A stretch of DNA of 42,872 nucleotides from Candidatus Colinaster equi (GTDB taxonomy: Bacteria > Bacillota > Clostridia > Lachnospirales > Lachnospiraceae), in assembly GCA_018064425.1 (NCBI GenBank), contig JAGHVF010000031.1, positions 1 through 42,872 of the forward strand. The letters are read 5' to 3'. A model generated the notes under the pieces. That model was not told the DNA's origin. It made no database searches and worked only from the letters and a program-made list of their open reading frames with translations. Made by a program: the position numbers and the translations under genes. Position 1 is the first letter of the stretch. The number at the start of each line of letters is the position of its first letter. Positions 25,457-35,020 of this stretch are shown here, in pieces.

Positions 25457-26185
25457 ATGATAGAGAAATACGTATTTCCGGGGGAAAGACTGGAACTCAA
25501 AGCTGTAAGAAGGGAAGCCGGTGCGGATGCCTCAAAAACAGAAAGGACTTATGAAAGCAAAGTGTATGATGTCCTATCTGATGACAGAATTGAAGTGGTT
25601 ATGCCGATGGAGCAGACCAAACTTATATTGTTGCCTGTAGATGGGGAGTATGAGATGTTCTTCTATACGGAAAACGGATTGTATGAGTGCGTTGGTCGAA
25701 TTGTAGACAGATATAAGAGCAATAACGTATATATTCTGCTTGTTGAACTTGAGACCAATCTGCGAAAGTATCAGCGACGTGAATATTACAGATATAGCTG
25801 TGCACTTGATATGGATGCCAGAAATCTGTTTGAAGAGGAAATTGATAAGGCAGAGAATGATAAAGGCTACAAGCTTGTACCGGGACTTCCTTTAAAAAGA
25901 AGCGTTATCGTTGATATCAGCGGCGGCGGACTTAGATTTATTTCGGATTATAAGTACGAAAAGGGAAGTTATATATATTGTAAATATCATCTTTTTGTCA
26001 AGGGAAGTGCAAAAGATTACGAAATAGTTTGTAAAATCCTTGATGTGAGAGAACTTGAGCAAAGACCGGGTGAATATGAACATCGTGTGCAGTATATGAA
26101 CCTTGATGTTGATGAAAGAGAAGAGATAATACAGTTCATTTTTGAAGAAGAAAGACGCAATCGTCATAAAAATAGTGGCTTTTAG
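25457..26185 (+). CDS. PilZ domain flagellar brake protein (YcgR-like)
   Basis: This is a cyclic-di-GMP receptor that most likely adjusts motor output. The 242-residue protein has an N-terminal YcgR-like beta domain (about 1-105) and a C-terminal PilZ domain with the ligand motifs QRREYYRY (RxxxR type) and DISGGGLRF (DxSxxG type), in the right order. It lies between flhG and cheB. Its function as a brake is inferred from YcgR/DgrA relatives. AGGAGG lies before the ATG. Confidence 0.85.
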   Translation: MIEKYVFPGERLELKAVRREAGADASKTERTYESKVYDVLSDDRIEVVMPMEQTKLILLPVDGEYEMFFYTENGLYECVGRIVDRYKSNNVYILLVELETNLRKYQRREYYRYSCALDMDARNLFEEEIDKAENDKGYKLVPGLPLKRSVIVDISGGGLRFISDYKYEKGSYIYCKYHLFVKGSAKDYEIVCKILDVRELEQRPGEYEHRVQYMNLDVDEREEIIQFIFEEERRNRHKNSGF

Positions 26186-26224
26186 TGGAAAATTCTGAAA
26201 AAAGACCCTAGAAAGGAGAAAAAA

Positions 26225-27298
26225 TTGAAGAATATTTTACTTGTTGATGACTCTGCACTCATGAGAAGGGTGTTTAGTGATATAATCAACGCAGATGAGA
26301 GATTCACTATAGCGGATGAAGCTCGAAACGGTGTTGAAGCCCTTAAATTACTGAAGGAAAAGAAATACGATGCGGTTATTTTAGATGTAAATATGCCGCA
26401 GATGGATGGTCTTCAGTTGTTGAAGGCACTCAAGGATGAAGGAATCAAAGCCAAGGTTATGATGGCAAGTACCACAACAATGGATGGTGCACAGGTAACA
26501 ATGGAAGCATTGGAACTTGGAGCGTTGGATTTCCTTCATAAGCCGGAATGGTCTTTCAAATGTAAAGAGGATGAGTTCAGTACTCAGTTACTTAGTACAC
26601 TTGATGCAGTTTGTAAGGCCAGCCTCGAAGCTTCAACCGTGGTACATAGCAAAGCTAAAATTGAATCCAGTCTTTCCCAGATAGAGAAGGTTGTCAGAAA
26701 AGACAGTGCCAGAATATCCGGAGAGAGGATTGTTGCTATTGCTGTATCAACAGGAGGTCCGAAGTCACTTCAAAGTGTTATTCCTTTCTTACCGGAAGAT
26801 CTTAATGCTCCGGTTGTACTGGTTCAGCACATGCCTGAAGGCTTTACGGCATCACTTGCCGCAAGACTTGATGAGATGAGCAGAATGAAAGTGACAGAAG
26901 CGGCGGAAGGTGATTATCTGGAAAAAGGTCATGTATATCTTGCCAGAGGCGGCAAACATATGAATATTGTCCGAAACGGTAACAAGTATATGATTCATTA
27001 TTCGGATGAACCATCGCGTGAAGGCGTTAAGCCAAGTGCAAATTACATGTATGAATCACTTATGAACAGTGCTTATGATGAAATTGTATGTGTAGTAATG
27101 ACAGGAATGGGAGCTGACGGTACTGAGGGAATCAAACATCTGAAAGAGAAGAAGAAGATATATTGTATTACACAAGAAAGTAGTAGCTGCGTAGTATACG
27201 GAATGCCCAAATCGACAGACAGAGCAGGATTGTCAGATGCAAGTATTCCACTTAACAATATTGCGCAAGAGATTATTTTGCACGTGGGGGTAAAGTGA
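26225..27298 (+). CDS. cheB: Chemotaxis methylesterase/glutaminase CheB
   Basis: CheB removes methyl groups from receptors as part of adaptation. The 357-residue protein has a receiver domain with Asp54 in VILDVNMPQMDG and a catalytic domain with the triad Ser175 (VSTGGP), His202 (QHMPEGF) and Asp298 (GMGADGTEG). It starts with TTG after AAAGGAG (26212-26218). It lies 1 nt before cheA. No cheR is in the window. Confidence 0.96.
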   Translation: MKNILLVDDSALMRRVFSDIINADERFTIADEARNGVEALKLLKEKKYDAVILDVNMPQMDGLQLLKALKDEGIKAKVMMASTTTMDGAQVTMEALELGALDFLHKPEWSFKCKEDEFSTQLLSTLDAVCKASLEASTVVHSKAKIESSLSQIEKVVRKDSARISGERIVAIAVSTGGPKSLQSVIPFLPEDLNAPVVLVQHMPEGFTASLAARLDEMSRMKVTEAAEGDYLEKGHVYLARGGKHMNIVRNGNKYMIHYSDEPSREGVKPSANYMYESLMNSAYDEIVCVVMTGMGADGTEGIKHLKEKKKIYCITQESSSCVVYGMPKSTDRAGLSDASIPLNNIAQEIILHVGVK

Positions 27299-27299
27299 A

Positions 27300-29405
27300 A
27301 TGGATGTTAGCCAGTATTTAGAGATTTTCATCGACGAAACTAAGGAACATTTGCAGAATCTTAATACTCAGATCCTCGAACTTGAGCAGGAACCTGATAA
27401 TATGGATACCGTAAATGAAATTTTCCGTGCTGCACATTCCCTTAAAGGTATGGCAGGAACAATGGGCTATAAGAGAATGCAGAACCTGACACATGATATG
27501 GAAAATGTGTTCTCTAAGGTCAGAGAAGGCGAGCTAAAGGTTAATGCTGCCATAATCGATACAATTTTCCAGTGTTTGGATGCACTTGAAGAGTATCTTG
27601 ACAACATTCAGTCATCGGCAGATGAAGGCACAAATGATAATGAGAATATTATCAAAGCACTTAATGATTTCCTTAACGGTAATGCAGTGGCAGAAGCACC
27701 TGCAGAAGCTAAGAAGGACGATGCACCGGCAGCTGAGGCTGCATCTGCAGCGGATGCGACACCGGCAGCAGATGGAGACGATAAGAGTAAATGGAAGAAT
27801 ATTAAGTTCTCCGAGGAACAGATACATGTTATGGCTGAAGCCAAGAAGAACGGTAAGAATGTAATCGGACTTACGGTATTTGTACAGGAGACATGTATTC
27901 TTAAAGCAGCAAGAGCTTTCCTTGTATATAAGACATTGGAAGAACTTGGCGAGATTATTATTTCAGAGCCTTCTGCACAGGATATTGAAGATGAGAAATT
28001 CGATTTCGATTTCAGCATGATTGTTGTTACGGAATCTGATATTGATACTGTACTTAAGGGTGCAAAGAGTGTATCTGAAATAGAGGATGCTTTCGGTGAT
28101 ATGGTAGATATACCGGAAGGTGCCGCAGATACGGCACAGGAATCACAGGAGACTAAGCCTGCAGAGACTACTGCTGCAGAGACTAAGCCTGCAGTGGCTG
28201 CATCCGGCGAGACTCCAAACAAGCCTGCAGAGAAGAAGAAACCGGTTGTTAACCGTACTGTCAGAGTTGATATTGAGAAACTCGATGACCTTATGAATCT
28301 TGTTTCAGAGCTTATCATTGCAAAGAATTCACTTGTAAGTGCGGCAACAAGCGAAGGAACAGCAGGTACAGAAAATGTAAATGAACATATTGAATATCTC
28401 GAGAATGTAACAACAAATCTTCATGAATCGGTTATGAAGGTTCGAATGGTACCTATCGAGAGCGTTGTTAACAAATTCCCTCGTATGATCAGAGACTTGC
28501 AGAAGAAGCTCGGTAAGAAGATGGAATTATACATGTCAGGTGAGGAGACAGAACTTGATCGTACCGTGGTTGATGAAATCGGTGATCCTTTGATGCATTT
28601 GCTTCGTAATTCAGCCGATCATGGTATTGAGTCTGATGTTAATCTTCGTAAGGAGAGAGGTAAGCCGGAAGCAGGTTCGATTTTCCTGGATGCTTACCAG
28701 GATGGTAACAACGTTGTTATCGAAGTTAGAGATGATGGTAACGGTATTGATGTAGAAGCCGTAAAGAGGAAAGCTATCGAGAGAGGAACAATTACCGAAG
28801 AACAGGGTGCTGCAATGTCGGATAAAGAGATTATTAACCTCTTGTTCCTTCCAAGTTTCTCAACCGCTAAGGTAGTATCTGATATTTCAGGTAGAGGTGT
28901 AGGACTTGACGTAGTTAAGTCTAAGATTGAGTCGCTTTCGGGTGAAGTTGAAGTTAAATCAACTCTCGGTGTCGGAAGTACATGGACTATCAGACTTCCT
29001 CTTACACTTGCTATTATTCAGGCACTTATGGTTGTTATCGGTGGCGAGAAGTATGCTATTCCTCTTGGCAATATTCAGACAATCGAGGATATTGAGCCTC
29101 AGGAAGTAGAGACAGTTCAGCAGAAAGAAGTTATTAATCTTCGTGGTAATATTATCCCGATTATTCGCCTTAATGAGATTCTTGGATGTGAATCAACCAA
29201 GGATCCGAGCGAAAACCTGGTAGTGGTTATTGTGAAGAAGGGTGATAAGATGGCCGGCCTTGTAATTGATGAGTTGACAGGACAGCAGGAAATCGTTATT
29301 AAATCACTCGGTAAGTACATTAACAAGAGCAAGGTAATAAGCGGAGCAACTATCTTAGGTAATGGTGAAGTTGCACTTATTGTTGATCCTAATGCTTTAA
29401 TCTAA
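27300..29405 (+). CDS. cheA: Chemotaxis histidine kinase CheA
   Basis: CheA phosphorylates CheY and CheB. The 701-residue protein has the Hpt domain with His46 (AAHSLKGMAG), two low-complexity linkers rich in Ala/Glu/Pro around a P2 domain, a dimerisation helix pair (VDIEKLDDLMNLVSELI), the ATPase core with HLLRNSADHGIE and GRGVGLDVVK, and a C-terminal CheW-like domain. The second linker (around 28138-28245) has repeated AETKPA units and coincides with DNA-level direct repeats. Confidence 0.97.
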   Translation: MDVSQYLEIFIDETKEHLQNLNTQILELEQEPDNMDTVNEIFRAAHSLKGMAGTMGYKRMQNLTHDMENVFSKVREGELKVNAAIIDTIFQCLDALEEYLDNIQSSADEGTNDNENIIKALNDFLNGNAVAEAPAEAKKDDAPAAEAASAADATPAADGDDKSKWKNIKFSEEQIHVMAEAKKNGKNVIGLTVFVQETCILKAARAFLVYKTLEELGEIIISEPSAQDIEDEKFDFDFSMIVVTESDIDTVLKGAKSVSEIEDAFGDMVDIPEGAADTAQESQETKPAETTAAETKPAVAASGETPNKPAEKKKPVVNRTVRVDIEKLDDLMNLVSELIIAKNSLVSAATSEGTAGTENVNEHIEYLENVTTNLHESVMKVRMVPIESVVNKFPRMIRDLQKKLGKKMELYMSGEETELDRTVVDEIGDPLMHLLRNSADHGIESDVNLRKERGKPEAGSIFLDAYQDGNNVVIEVRDDGNGIDVEAVKRKAIERGTITEEQGAAMSDKEIINLLFLPSFSTAKVVSDISGRGVGLDVVKSKIESLSGEVEVKSTLGVGSTWTIRLPLTLAIIQALMVVIGGEKYAIPLGNIQTIEDIEPQEVETVQQKEVINLRGNIIPIIRLNEILGCESTKDPSENLVVVIVKKGDKMAGLVIDELTGQQEIVIKSLGKYINKSKVISGATILGNGEVALIVDPNALI

Positions 29406-29424
29406 CGAAGGGAAGGTTACTACT

Positions 29425-29889
29425 ATGGAAGAAGTTAAGGTATATTCAGAACCTGTGCAGTACATCAAGATTGATCTTGGCAGTGAGCTATATGGAATTG
29501 ATATCAGTTATGTGGATAATATTGTCAGACCACAGCGTGTAACAAGAGTTCCTAATGTTGCACCATACATTAAAGGTGTAATTAATATTCGTGGTGAGAT
29601 TGTTCCGATTATGAGCCTTCGCCTTAAAATGGGACTTGAAGAAATTGAAGATGATAAGAGAACACGTTTTATCATAATCAAGATGGAACAGTACGGTAAG
29701 ATTGGTCTTATTGTTGATGCCGTTAAAGAAGTTGTTACACTTGAAGAAGACAATATCGAAAGAATGAAATATGACAGCAAGGATGACACTGTTCATTTTG
29801 TAATGGGTGTCGGTAAAGTTGAAGGCGGTCTGATATCTCTATTGGATCTTAACAATGTTATTATGGAGAAGTCATTTAAGGAGGAATAA
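29425..29889 (+). CDS. cheW: Chemotaxis coupling protein CheW
   Basis: CheW links receptors to CheA. The 154-residue SH3-like protein includes VQYIKIDLGSELYGIDISYV, GVINIRGEIVPIMSLRL and the later KIGLIVDAVKEVV. It follows cheA by 19 nt and precedes cheC by 3 nt. The assignment is secure. Confidence 0.95.
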   Translation: MEEVKVYSEPVQYIKIDLGSELYGIDISYVDNIVRPQRVTRVPNVAPYIKGVINIRGEIVPIMSLRLKMGLEEIEDDKRTRFIIIKMEQYGKIGLIVDAVKEVVTLEEDNIERMKYDSKDDTVHFVMGVGKVEGGLISLLDLNNVIMEKSFKEE

Positions 29890-29892
29890 ATC

Positions 29893-30510
29893 ATGAGTGA
29901 ATTGTCTCTTGAGAGTATTTCCACACAGTATTTTGATGTCCTTAAAGAACTTGGTAATATTGGAGCCGGTAATGCTACTACAGCGCTTGCATCACTTTTA
30001 CAATGTAAGGTTGATATGAAGGTTCCGCAAGTAAGAATGCTTGATTTTAAGGATGTCGGTGCCGCACTTGGCGGCGAAGAGCAAGAGATGGCGGGTGCTT
30101 ATCTTGCAGTAGAAGGTGATATCACAGGTAGTATTCTTTTCCTGGTTAAGAAAGAGATTGCGATGCATTTTGTTAAGAAGCTGATGGGCGATATGGCCGG
30201 AGATGATCTTGGCGAGATGGAGCGTTCGGCATTTAAGGAGATATCCAACATTATTACGGGCTCGTACCTTAATGCATTATCGACATTGACCAATTTGTGT
30301 ATTTATCCTTCGATTCCGGATCTTGCAATAGATATGGCCGGCGCGATACTTAGTGTACCTGCTATTGAATTTGGAATTATGGGCGATAAGATCCTTTTAA
30401 TCCAGTCTCAGATATCTGACGATATTGAGATTGATGGATTCTTTATTATGATTCCGGATATGGAGTCATACGAGAAGATACTTAAGTCCCTTGGAATAAT
30501 AATAGAGTAA
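29893..30510 (+). CDS. cheC: CheY-P phosphatase CheC
   Basis: CheC removes phosphate from CheY and pairs with CheD. The 205-residue protein has two CheC active motifs, KELGNIGAGNATTALA and KEISNIITGSYLNAL, each with the required Glu and Asn. It sits between cheW and cheD as in Bacillus. The ribosome site AAGGAGG precedes the ATG. Confidence 0.94.
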   Translation: MSELSLESISTQYFDVLKELGNIGAGNATTALASLLQCKVDMKVPQVRMLDFKDVGAALGGEEQEMAGAYLAVEGDITGSILFLVKKEIAMHFVKKLMGDMAGDDLGEMERSAFKEISNIITGSYLNALSTLTNLCIYPSIPDLAIDMAGAILSVPAIEFGIMGDKILLIQSQISDDIEIDGFFIMIPDMESYEKILKSLGIIIE

Positions 30511-30529
30511 ACATTCAGGAGCGTAATAG

Positions 30530-31009
30530 ATGGAAATAAAAGTTGGAATGGCAGATTTGAATGTCTGTAGCGCACCTGACAGTATTATCACATTGGGACT
30601 TGGCTCCTGTGTTGGAGTTGTATTGTGGGATAAAACATTAAAATTGTGTGGCATGGTGCATGTAATGCTTCCTGACAGTACCACAATATCAAAGAATTCT
30701 AATGTGGCCAAATTTGCGGACACAGGAGTAGAAGAACTACTTAAGCAGGTATTGGCAAAAGGTGCGAAGAAAGAGCGACTTGTAGCAAAGATAGCGGGAG
30801 GCGCTCAGATGTTTACGGTAAATACCAATTCTCCTACCCTGCGAGTGGGAGCGCGTAACGTCGAGGCTGTTAAAAAGAAGCTGAAAGAGCTGGGTATCAG
30901 ACTGATTGCTGAAGATACCGGTAAAGACTATGGACGTACGGTGGTATTTTATCCGGAGACAGGTGAATATGTGATTAGAGCAATAGGTAAGGAACCAACA
31001 AGTATTTGA
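30530..31009 (+). CDS. cheD: Chemoreceptor glutamine deamidase CheD
   Basis: CheD deamidates receptors and boosts CheC activity. The 159-residue protein has all three catalytic residues in the classical positions: Thr21, Cys27 (GLGSCVGV) and His44 (GMVHVML), then KIAGGAQMF. AGGAG lies 9 nt before the ATG. The stop is followed by a 66-nt gap with a 7-bp inverted repeat GTATATA/TATATAC (31045-31061). Confidence 0.95.
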   Translation: MEIKVGMADLNVCSAPDSIITLGLGSCVGVVLWDKTLKLCGMVHVMLPDSTTISKNSNVAKFADTGVEELLKQVLAKGAKKERLVAKIAGGAQMFTVNTNSPTLRVGARNVEAVKKKLKELGIRLIAEDTGKDYGRTVVFYPETGEYVIRAIGKEPTSI

Positions 31010-31075
31010 TGGTCCCTTGCCTTGTTGTGATGATAGACAAGGAAGTATATATAGTATATACAGGCGGAATAAGGT

Positions 31076-31408
31076 ATGAACATCAGATTGAAATTGCTTC
31101 CGGTCATTATTATGTTGATAGCCGGTGCAGCCACTAGCATAATTACATTTTTGCTTCATTATGACAGCGAAAAAGCAATGTGGATATTGCTGGGTGTACT
31201 GGTATTGTTTTATATTTTGGGGATTGTTCTTCAAAAGATTCTGAATAAGTTTGAAACTCAGATAGCTGAGGAAGAAGCGAGACTGGCCGAAGAAGAGGGT
31301 ATTATATTGGATGAAGATGGCAATATCGTCACGGTGGAAAATCAGGATACGGGCGATGAAGGAGAGGTGCCATCCGATGAAGAATCGGTTCAGAAAGATG
31401 AGATGTAG
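31076..31408 (+). CDS. Small membrane protein of unknown function
   Basis: The 110-residue protein is not recognised. It has two likely membrane segments (about 7-27 and 35-53) and a strongly acidic C-terminal half starting with QIAEEEARLAEEEG. It lies between cheD and the sigma factor gene in the same direction, so it is probably expressed with the operon. It may help anchor or regulate a partner, but nothing more can be said from sequence. The ribosome site is weak. Confidence 0.7.
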   Translation: MNIRLKLLPVIIMLIAGAATSIITFLLHYDSEKAMWILLGVLVLFYILGIVLQKILNKFETQIAEEEARLAEEEGIILDEDGNIVTVENQDTGDEGEVPSDEESVQKDEM

Positions 31409-31444
31409 TGCATCTTAAAAATTGCGATATTAAGGGGTTACTGA

Positions 31445-32212
31445 ATGGATGAGGCAGCAAGAGCGATACTGTGGAAGGATTACGCAAGATTAAGGTCCAC
31501 AGATATCAGAGAAAAATTAATATTGGAATATGCACCGCTTGTAAAGATTGTTGCAGGTCGTCTCAGCATGTATTTGGGCTATAACGTTGAATATGATGAC
31601 TTAGTAAGCTACGGAATCTTTGGTTTGATTGATGCGATTGATAAGTATGATCCGACCAAACAGAATAAGTTTGAGACATATGCATCGCTTAGAATACGTG
31701 GAGAGATTCTTGATCAGATTAGAAAAATGGATTGGATTCCGCGTACGGTCAGACAAAAACAGAAGCAGATTGATGCTGCAATGAAAGAGTTTGAGACAGA
31801 GCATGGAAGACAGGCAAGTGATGAAGAGCTTGCAACTATGCTTGGAATATCGGCAGATGAGTACATTGAATGGCAGTCGCAGCTTAAAGTAACAAATGTT
31901 GTGTCATTAAATGAATTTATGGAAGCCGGAAGTGATGTTCCTAACAGCAGTATGGGATCATCGCATTATATGCAGCCGGATGATGCATATGAAGAGCAGG
32001 AATTAAAAGAGGTATTGATAGAGTCTCTTGATTTGCTGACAGAGAAAGAACGCCGCGTTATTGAATTGTATTATTACGAAGAGTTAACGTTAAAGGAAAT
32101 TGCGGCGGTTTTGGAAGTGTCGGAATCACGTGTATCACAGCTTCATACCAAGGCATTGAGCAAGATGAAGTCAAAAATGGGAAAATATATGGGCATTCTG
32201 GGGGATATTTAG
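31445..32212 (+). CDS. fliA: Flagellar sigma factor (sigma-28, FliA/SigD/WhiG type)
   Basis: This is the RNA polymerase sigma factor for late flagellar and chemotaxis genes. The 255-residue protein has region 2 (DDLVSYGIFGLIDAIDKYDP and RIRGEILDQIRKMDWIPR), region 3, and region 4 (TLKEIAAVLEVSESRVSQLH). It lies in the position of sigD in Bacillus, late in the operon, where transcript distance affects its level. The gene symbol sigD is equally used in Gram-positives. The likely fliK promoter and others outside are probable targets. Confidence 0.95.
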   Translation: MDEAARAILWKDYARLRSTDIREKLILEYAPLVKIVAGRLSMYLGYNVEYDDLVSYGIFGLIDAIDKYDPTKQNKFETYASLRIRGEILDQIRKMDWIPRTVRQKQKQIDAAMKEFETEHGRQASDEELATMLGISADEYIEWQSQLKVTNVVSLNEFMEAGSDVPNSSMGSSHYMQPDDAYEEQELKEVLIESLDLLTEKERRVIELYYYEELTLKEIAAVLEVSESRVSQLHTKALSKMKSKMGKYMGILGDI

Positions 32213-32213
32213 A

Positions 32214-33803
32214 GTGGACGCCAAGTTTCAGGTTATTTGTGATAATGATTGTACCAAGCTTAAACTTACACCGGCAACGGATGGCGGAAAAGAGCTTGAA
32301 ATAGGAGATATAGTTGATTATCTCAATTACAACAGAATAGATTTTCAAATTCCTGAACTTAATCAAGCGATTGCAGGACTCAGTACGGAACTTGTTATTA
32401 AGATTAATGATGATAAGAATCTTCCTATAAGAGAGGCAATGCTTATTGATATCAGAGATGAGAATATGACATGTGCATGCCGCTTTATGCCTCCGTCGGA
32501 TAATGGTGAATTGATGACACCTGATGAAATCCTGAATGATTTGAAGCATAGAGGGGTTATTTTTGGTGTTTTGAATGATGCTATTGCAGAATATTGTAAT
32601 AACAGAAGCTATACAGAAGAATACATTTTTGCAAAAGGTACCGAGCCGGTACAAGGTGAAGATGCTTATATTGAATATATGTTCAATACTGATTTGAAAG
32701 CTAAGCCGACAATGTTAGAAGATGGTAGCGTTGATTTCTTCAATTTGAATATTATTAATCATGTTGAAGAAGGAGAATTGCTTGCAAGACTCCATAGGGA
32801 AGTACCGGGGGTCTATGGCTCGGACATATTGGGTAGCAGAATTAAGCCACGTGATGTTAAGCGAATGGTGTTGAAATTCGGTAGAAATATTATTCTTTCG
32901 GATGATAAGAATGAGATATATTCAAAGTGTGCAGGACATGTTAATCTTGTAGAAGGCAGAGTATTTGTTAGTAATCTTATGCAGGTGGAAAATGTTGATC
33001 CGTCTACTGGCAATATAGAATATGAAGGCAATGTGCAGGTTAACGGTAATGTTGCCACTAATTTTTCTATTCACGCAAAGGGTAATGTTGAAGTAAGAGG
33101 CGTGGTGGAAGGCGCTGAGATTGTGGCCGGTGGTAATATAACTATTGCCAGAGGCATGAACGGAATGAGCAAAGGTACGCTCAAATCGGGCGGTAATATT
33201 ATTGCACAGTTCATTGAGAATTCTACGGTTGAAGCAGGCGGATATGTGCAGGCAGGTTCTATAATGCACAGTAATGTTATTGCCGGTACAGAGATTCACG
33301 TAGATGGAAAGAAAGGGTTTATTTCCGGGGGAAAAGTGGCCGCAACTACTTTGGTAGAAGCCAAGATACTTGGCTCTAACATGGGAACGGACACATTGGT
33401 TGAGATTGGTATCAGTCCGACAATGAAACGAAGAAACAAGGAATTGGAAGAAATTGTTGCCAATAACAATAAGACGATAAACCGAGCTATTCCTATACTT
33501 GAGGCGGCCAGAGACAAATATTTGGCAGGCAAGGAATTATCATCCGACCAGCTTGATAATATTAAAGGATTGGCAAAGCTTGTAAAAGATAAGAAGCATG
33601 AACAGCATGCGGCAATTGAAGAGCTTGAAGAAATCACCGGTCTTTTGGAAGAAGAGAAAAATAGCCAGGTCATAGTACATGATGTTGTATATCCGGGTAC
33701 GAAGATTGTCATTACAGATGTATCAAAGATTATCAAAGATCCTGTAAAATATTGCCGATTTGTTAAAGAACGCGGAGATGTTAAGATGGTTGGAATGAAT
33801 TAG
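32214..33803 (+). CDS. FapA family protein (DUF342)
   Basis: The 529-residue protein has an N-terminal mixed domain, a central beta-helix-like repeat region (about 255-400) with NGNVATNFSIHAKGNVEVRG and SGGNIIAQFIENSTVEAGG, and a C-terminal coiled coil (about 400-485). This is the FapA/DUF342 plan, tied to cell-shape and polarity functions such as FlhF control in some bacteria. It starts with GTG after GGGGGA, 1 nt after the sigma factor stop, so the two are coupled. Confidence 0.85.
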   Translation: MDAKFQVICDNDCTKLKLTPATDGGKELEIGDIVDYLNYNRIDFQIPELNQAIAGLSTELVIKINDDKNLPIREAMLIDIRDENMTCACRFMPPSDNGELMTPDEILNDLKHRGVIFGVLNDAIAEYCNNRSYTEEYIFAKGTEPVQGEDAYIEYMFNTDLKAKPTMLEDGSVDFFNLNIINHVEEGELLARLHREVPGVYGSDILGSRIKPRDVKRMVLKFGRNIILSDDKNEIYSKCAGHVNLVEGRVFVSNLMQVENVDPSTGNIEYEGNVQVNGNVATNFSIHAKGNVEVRGVVEGAEIVAGGNITIARGMNGMSKGTLKSGGNIIAQFIENSTVEAGGYVQAGSIMHSNVIAGTEIHVDGKKGFISGGKVAATTLVEAKILGSNMGTDTLVEIGISPTMKRRNKELEEIVANNNKTINRAIPILEAARDKYLAGKELSSDQLDNIKGLAKLVKDKKHEQHAAIEELEEITGLLEEEKNSQVIVHDVVYPGTKIVITDVSKIIKDPVKYCRFVKERGDVKMVGMN

Positions 33804-33814
33804 GAAGGTGCGAT

Positions 33815-34135
33815 ATGGCTTTTGGAATTGTTGAATTGAACGGCGCAATGACAGGCGTTCATGATTATGCTACACTTAAGCATAATGAAGAAGGAAAAGC
33901 AGCTCTGGATCAGACCAATTTTCAAAATAAGGTTGCGCAAAATGTAGAAGTCAAGCTTACCAATGTACACGAAAGCGATGATGCCAACAACAGGCAGAAG
34001 AAATTCGATGCCAGAGATAAAGGTTCGAATGAATATTCGGGAGACGGCGGTAAGGAAAAGGACAAGAAAAAGGAAGAAGCGAAGAAGGATGGCAAAGTTA
34101 CGCCAAAATATACCGGCTTCGATATGAAGATATAA
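33815..34135 (+). CDS. Small charged hypothetical protein of the fla/che tail
   Basis: The 106-residue protein is not recognised. It has no signal or membrane segment. The first half holds a helical stretch (TLKHNEEGKAALDQTNFQNK), then the conserved-looking FDARDKGSNEYSGDGG, then a Lys/Glu run. It lies 11 nt after fapA with AGGAAGG before the ATG, so it is co-translated with the operon. Function unknown. Confidence 0.65.
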   Translation: MAFGIVELNGAMTGVHDYATLKHNEEGKAALDQTNFQNKVAQNVEVKLTNVHESDDANNRQKKFDARDKGSNEYSGDGGKEKDKKKEEAKKDGKVTPKYTGFDMKI

Positions 34136-34154
34136 TATAAAGGAAAAGGACAAG

Positions 34155-35003
34155 ATGACAGTAGCAGAAATTATTATTCTAATTGTAGGTGCGATAGTTT
34201 TTACCGCGAGCTTTTTTATACCGGACAAAGGAGATAATGCCGGCAGTGGCACAGTATCCGGTGGTATGGAAGAAAGAGCGGTTAAGGAGCTCGTCGAAAA
34301 GGAGATAGACAAGTATAGAATCTCTCTTGAGGAAGCAACACAGGAAAGCATTGACGACAAAAAGGATATGCTGGAAAGATATATGGACAGATTGGCCAAT
34401 GAGAAGATGATGGCCGTTAATGAGTATTCTGATACGGTACTTGCACAGATTAAGAAGGACCACGAAGAAGCGGTCTTTTTGTATGATATGATTGATAGCA
34501 AGCATACTCAGGTTAAGAATACGACTGCAGAGATTAATCAGACGATTAAGAGCGTAAAGCAGTTGCAATCCGAGACTGAAAACGCTGCAGCCAAGAGTGC
34601 TTCGAAAACAACCGAAGAAGTAAAAGAGGTTAAGACAAAGAAGAAGACAGATGATGTTGCAACGTTTGAAACAAGTGAAAGCACTTTTGAACCGTTGAAT
34701 GTTACAAAGGTTGAGGTGGAGCAGAAGAAAGCACCAAAGAGTACGACAAAGAAAAGTGCAGCTAAGAAGGCTAAAGACACGGCGAATACATCGACTGAGA
34801 AGTCAGATAGTGCAGTTGTTGTCGATAATGCTTCAAACGGTGAAGTGGAATTGATGTTTGATTCCGATAACAATGGCGCAAACAATAACGACAGGATCTT
34901 GGCTCTTCATAAAGAAGGTAAATCCAATATGGCAATTGCCAAGGAACTTGGACTTGGTATTGGTGAAGTTAAACTGGTTATTGACCTTTTTGAAGGAATC
35001 TAA
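34155..35003 (+). CDS. Membrane-anchored coiled-coil protein with C-terminal helical motif (DUF6115-like)
   Basis: The 282-residue protein has an N-terminal membrane segment (about 4-23), a Glu/Lys-rich coiled coil (about 40-145), a long low-complexity Lys/Thr/Ser linker and a short helix-turn-helix-like end (LALHKEGKSNMAIAKELG). It resembles DUF6115 proteins located next to flagellar genes in Lachnospiraceae. The end motif resembles DNA- or protein-binding helical repeats. No function is known to me. Confidence 0.65.
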   Translation: MTVAEIIILIVGAIVFTASFFIPDKGDNAGSGTVSGGMEERAVKELVEKEIDKYRISLEEATQESIDDKKDMLERYMDRLANEKMMAVNEYSDTVLAQIKKDHEEAVFLYDMIDSKHTQVKNTTAEINQTIKSVKQLQSETENAAAKSASKTTEEVKEVKTKKKTDDVATFETSESTFEPLNVTKVEVEQKKAPKSTTKKSAAKKAKDTANTSTEKSDSAVVVDNASNGEVELMFDSDNNGANNNDRILALHKEGKSNMAIAKELGLGIGEVKLVIDLFEGI

Positions 35004-35020
35004 AGTGTGGAGATAGTGAA

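Noticed and set aside
27608..28318. 236-residue minus-strand ORF within cheA
   Set aside because: It is a shadow of the Ala/Glu-rich linkers and P2 domain of cheA, Ser-rich with no family pattern or ribosome site.
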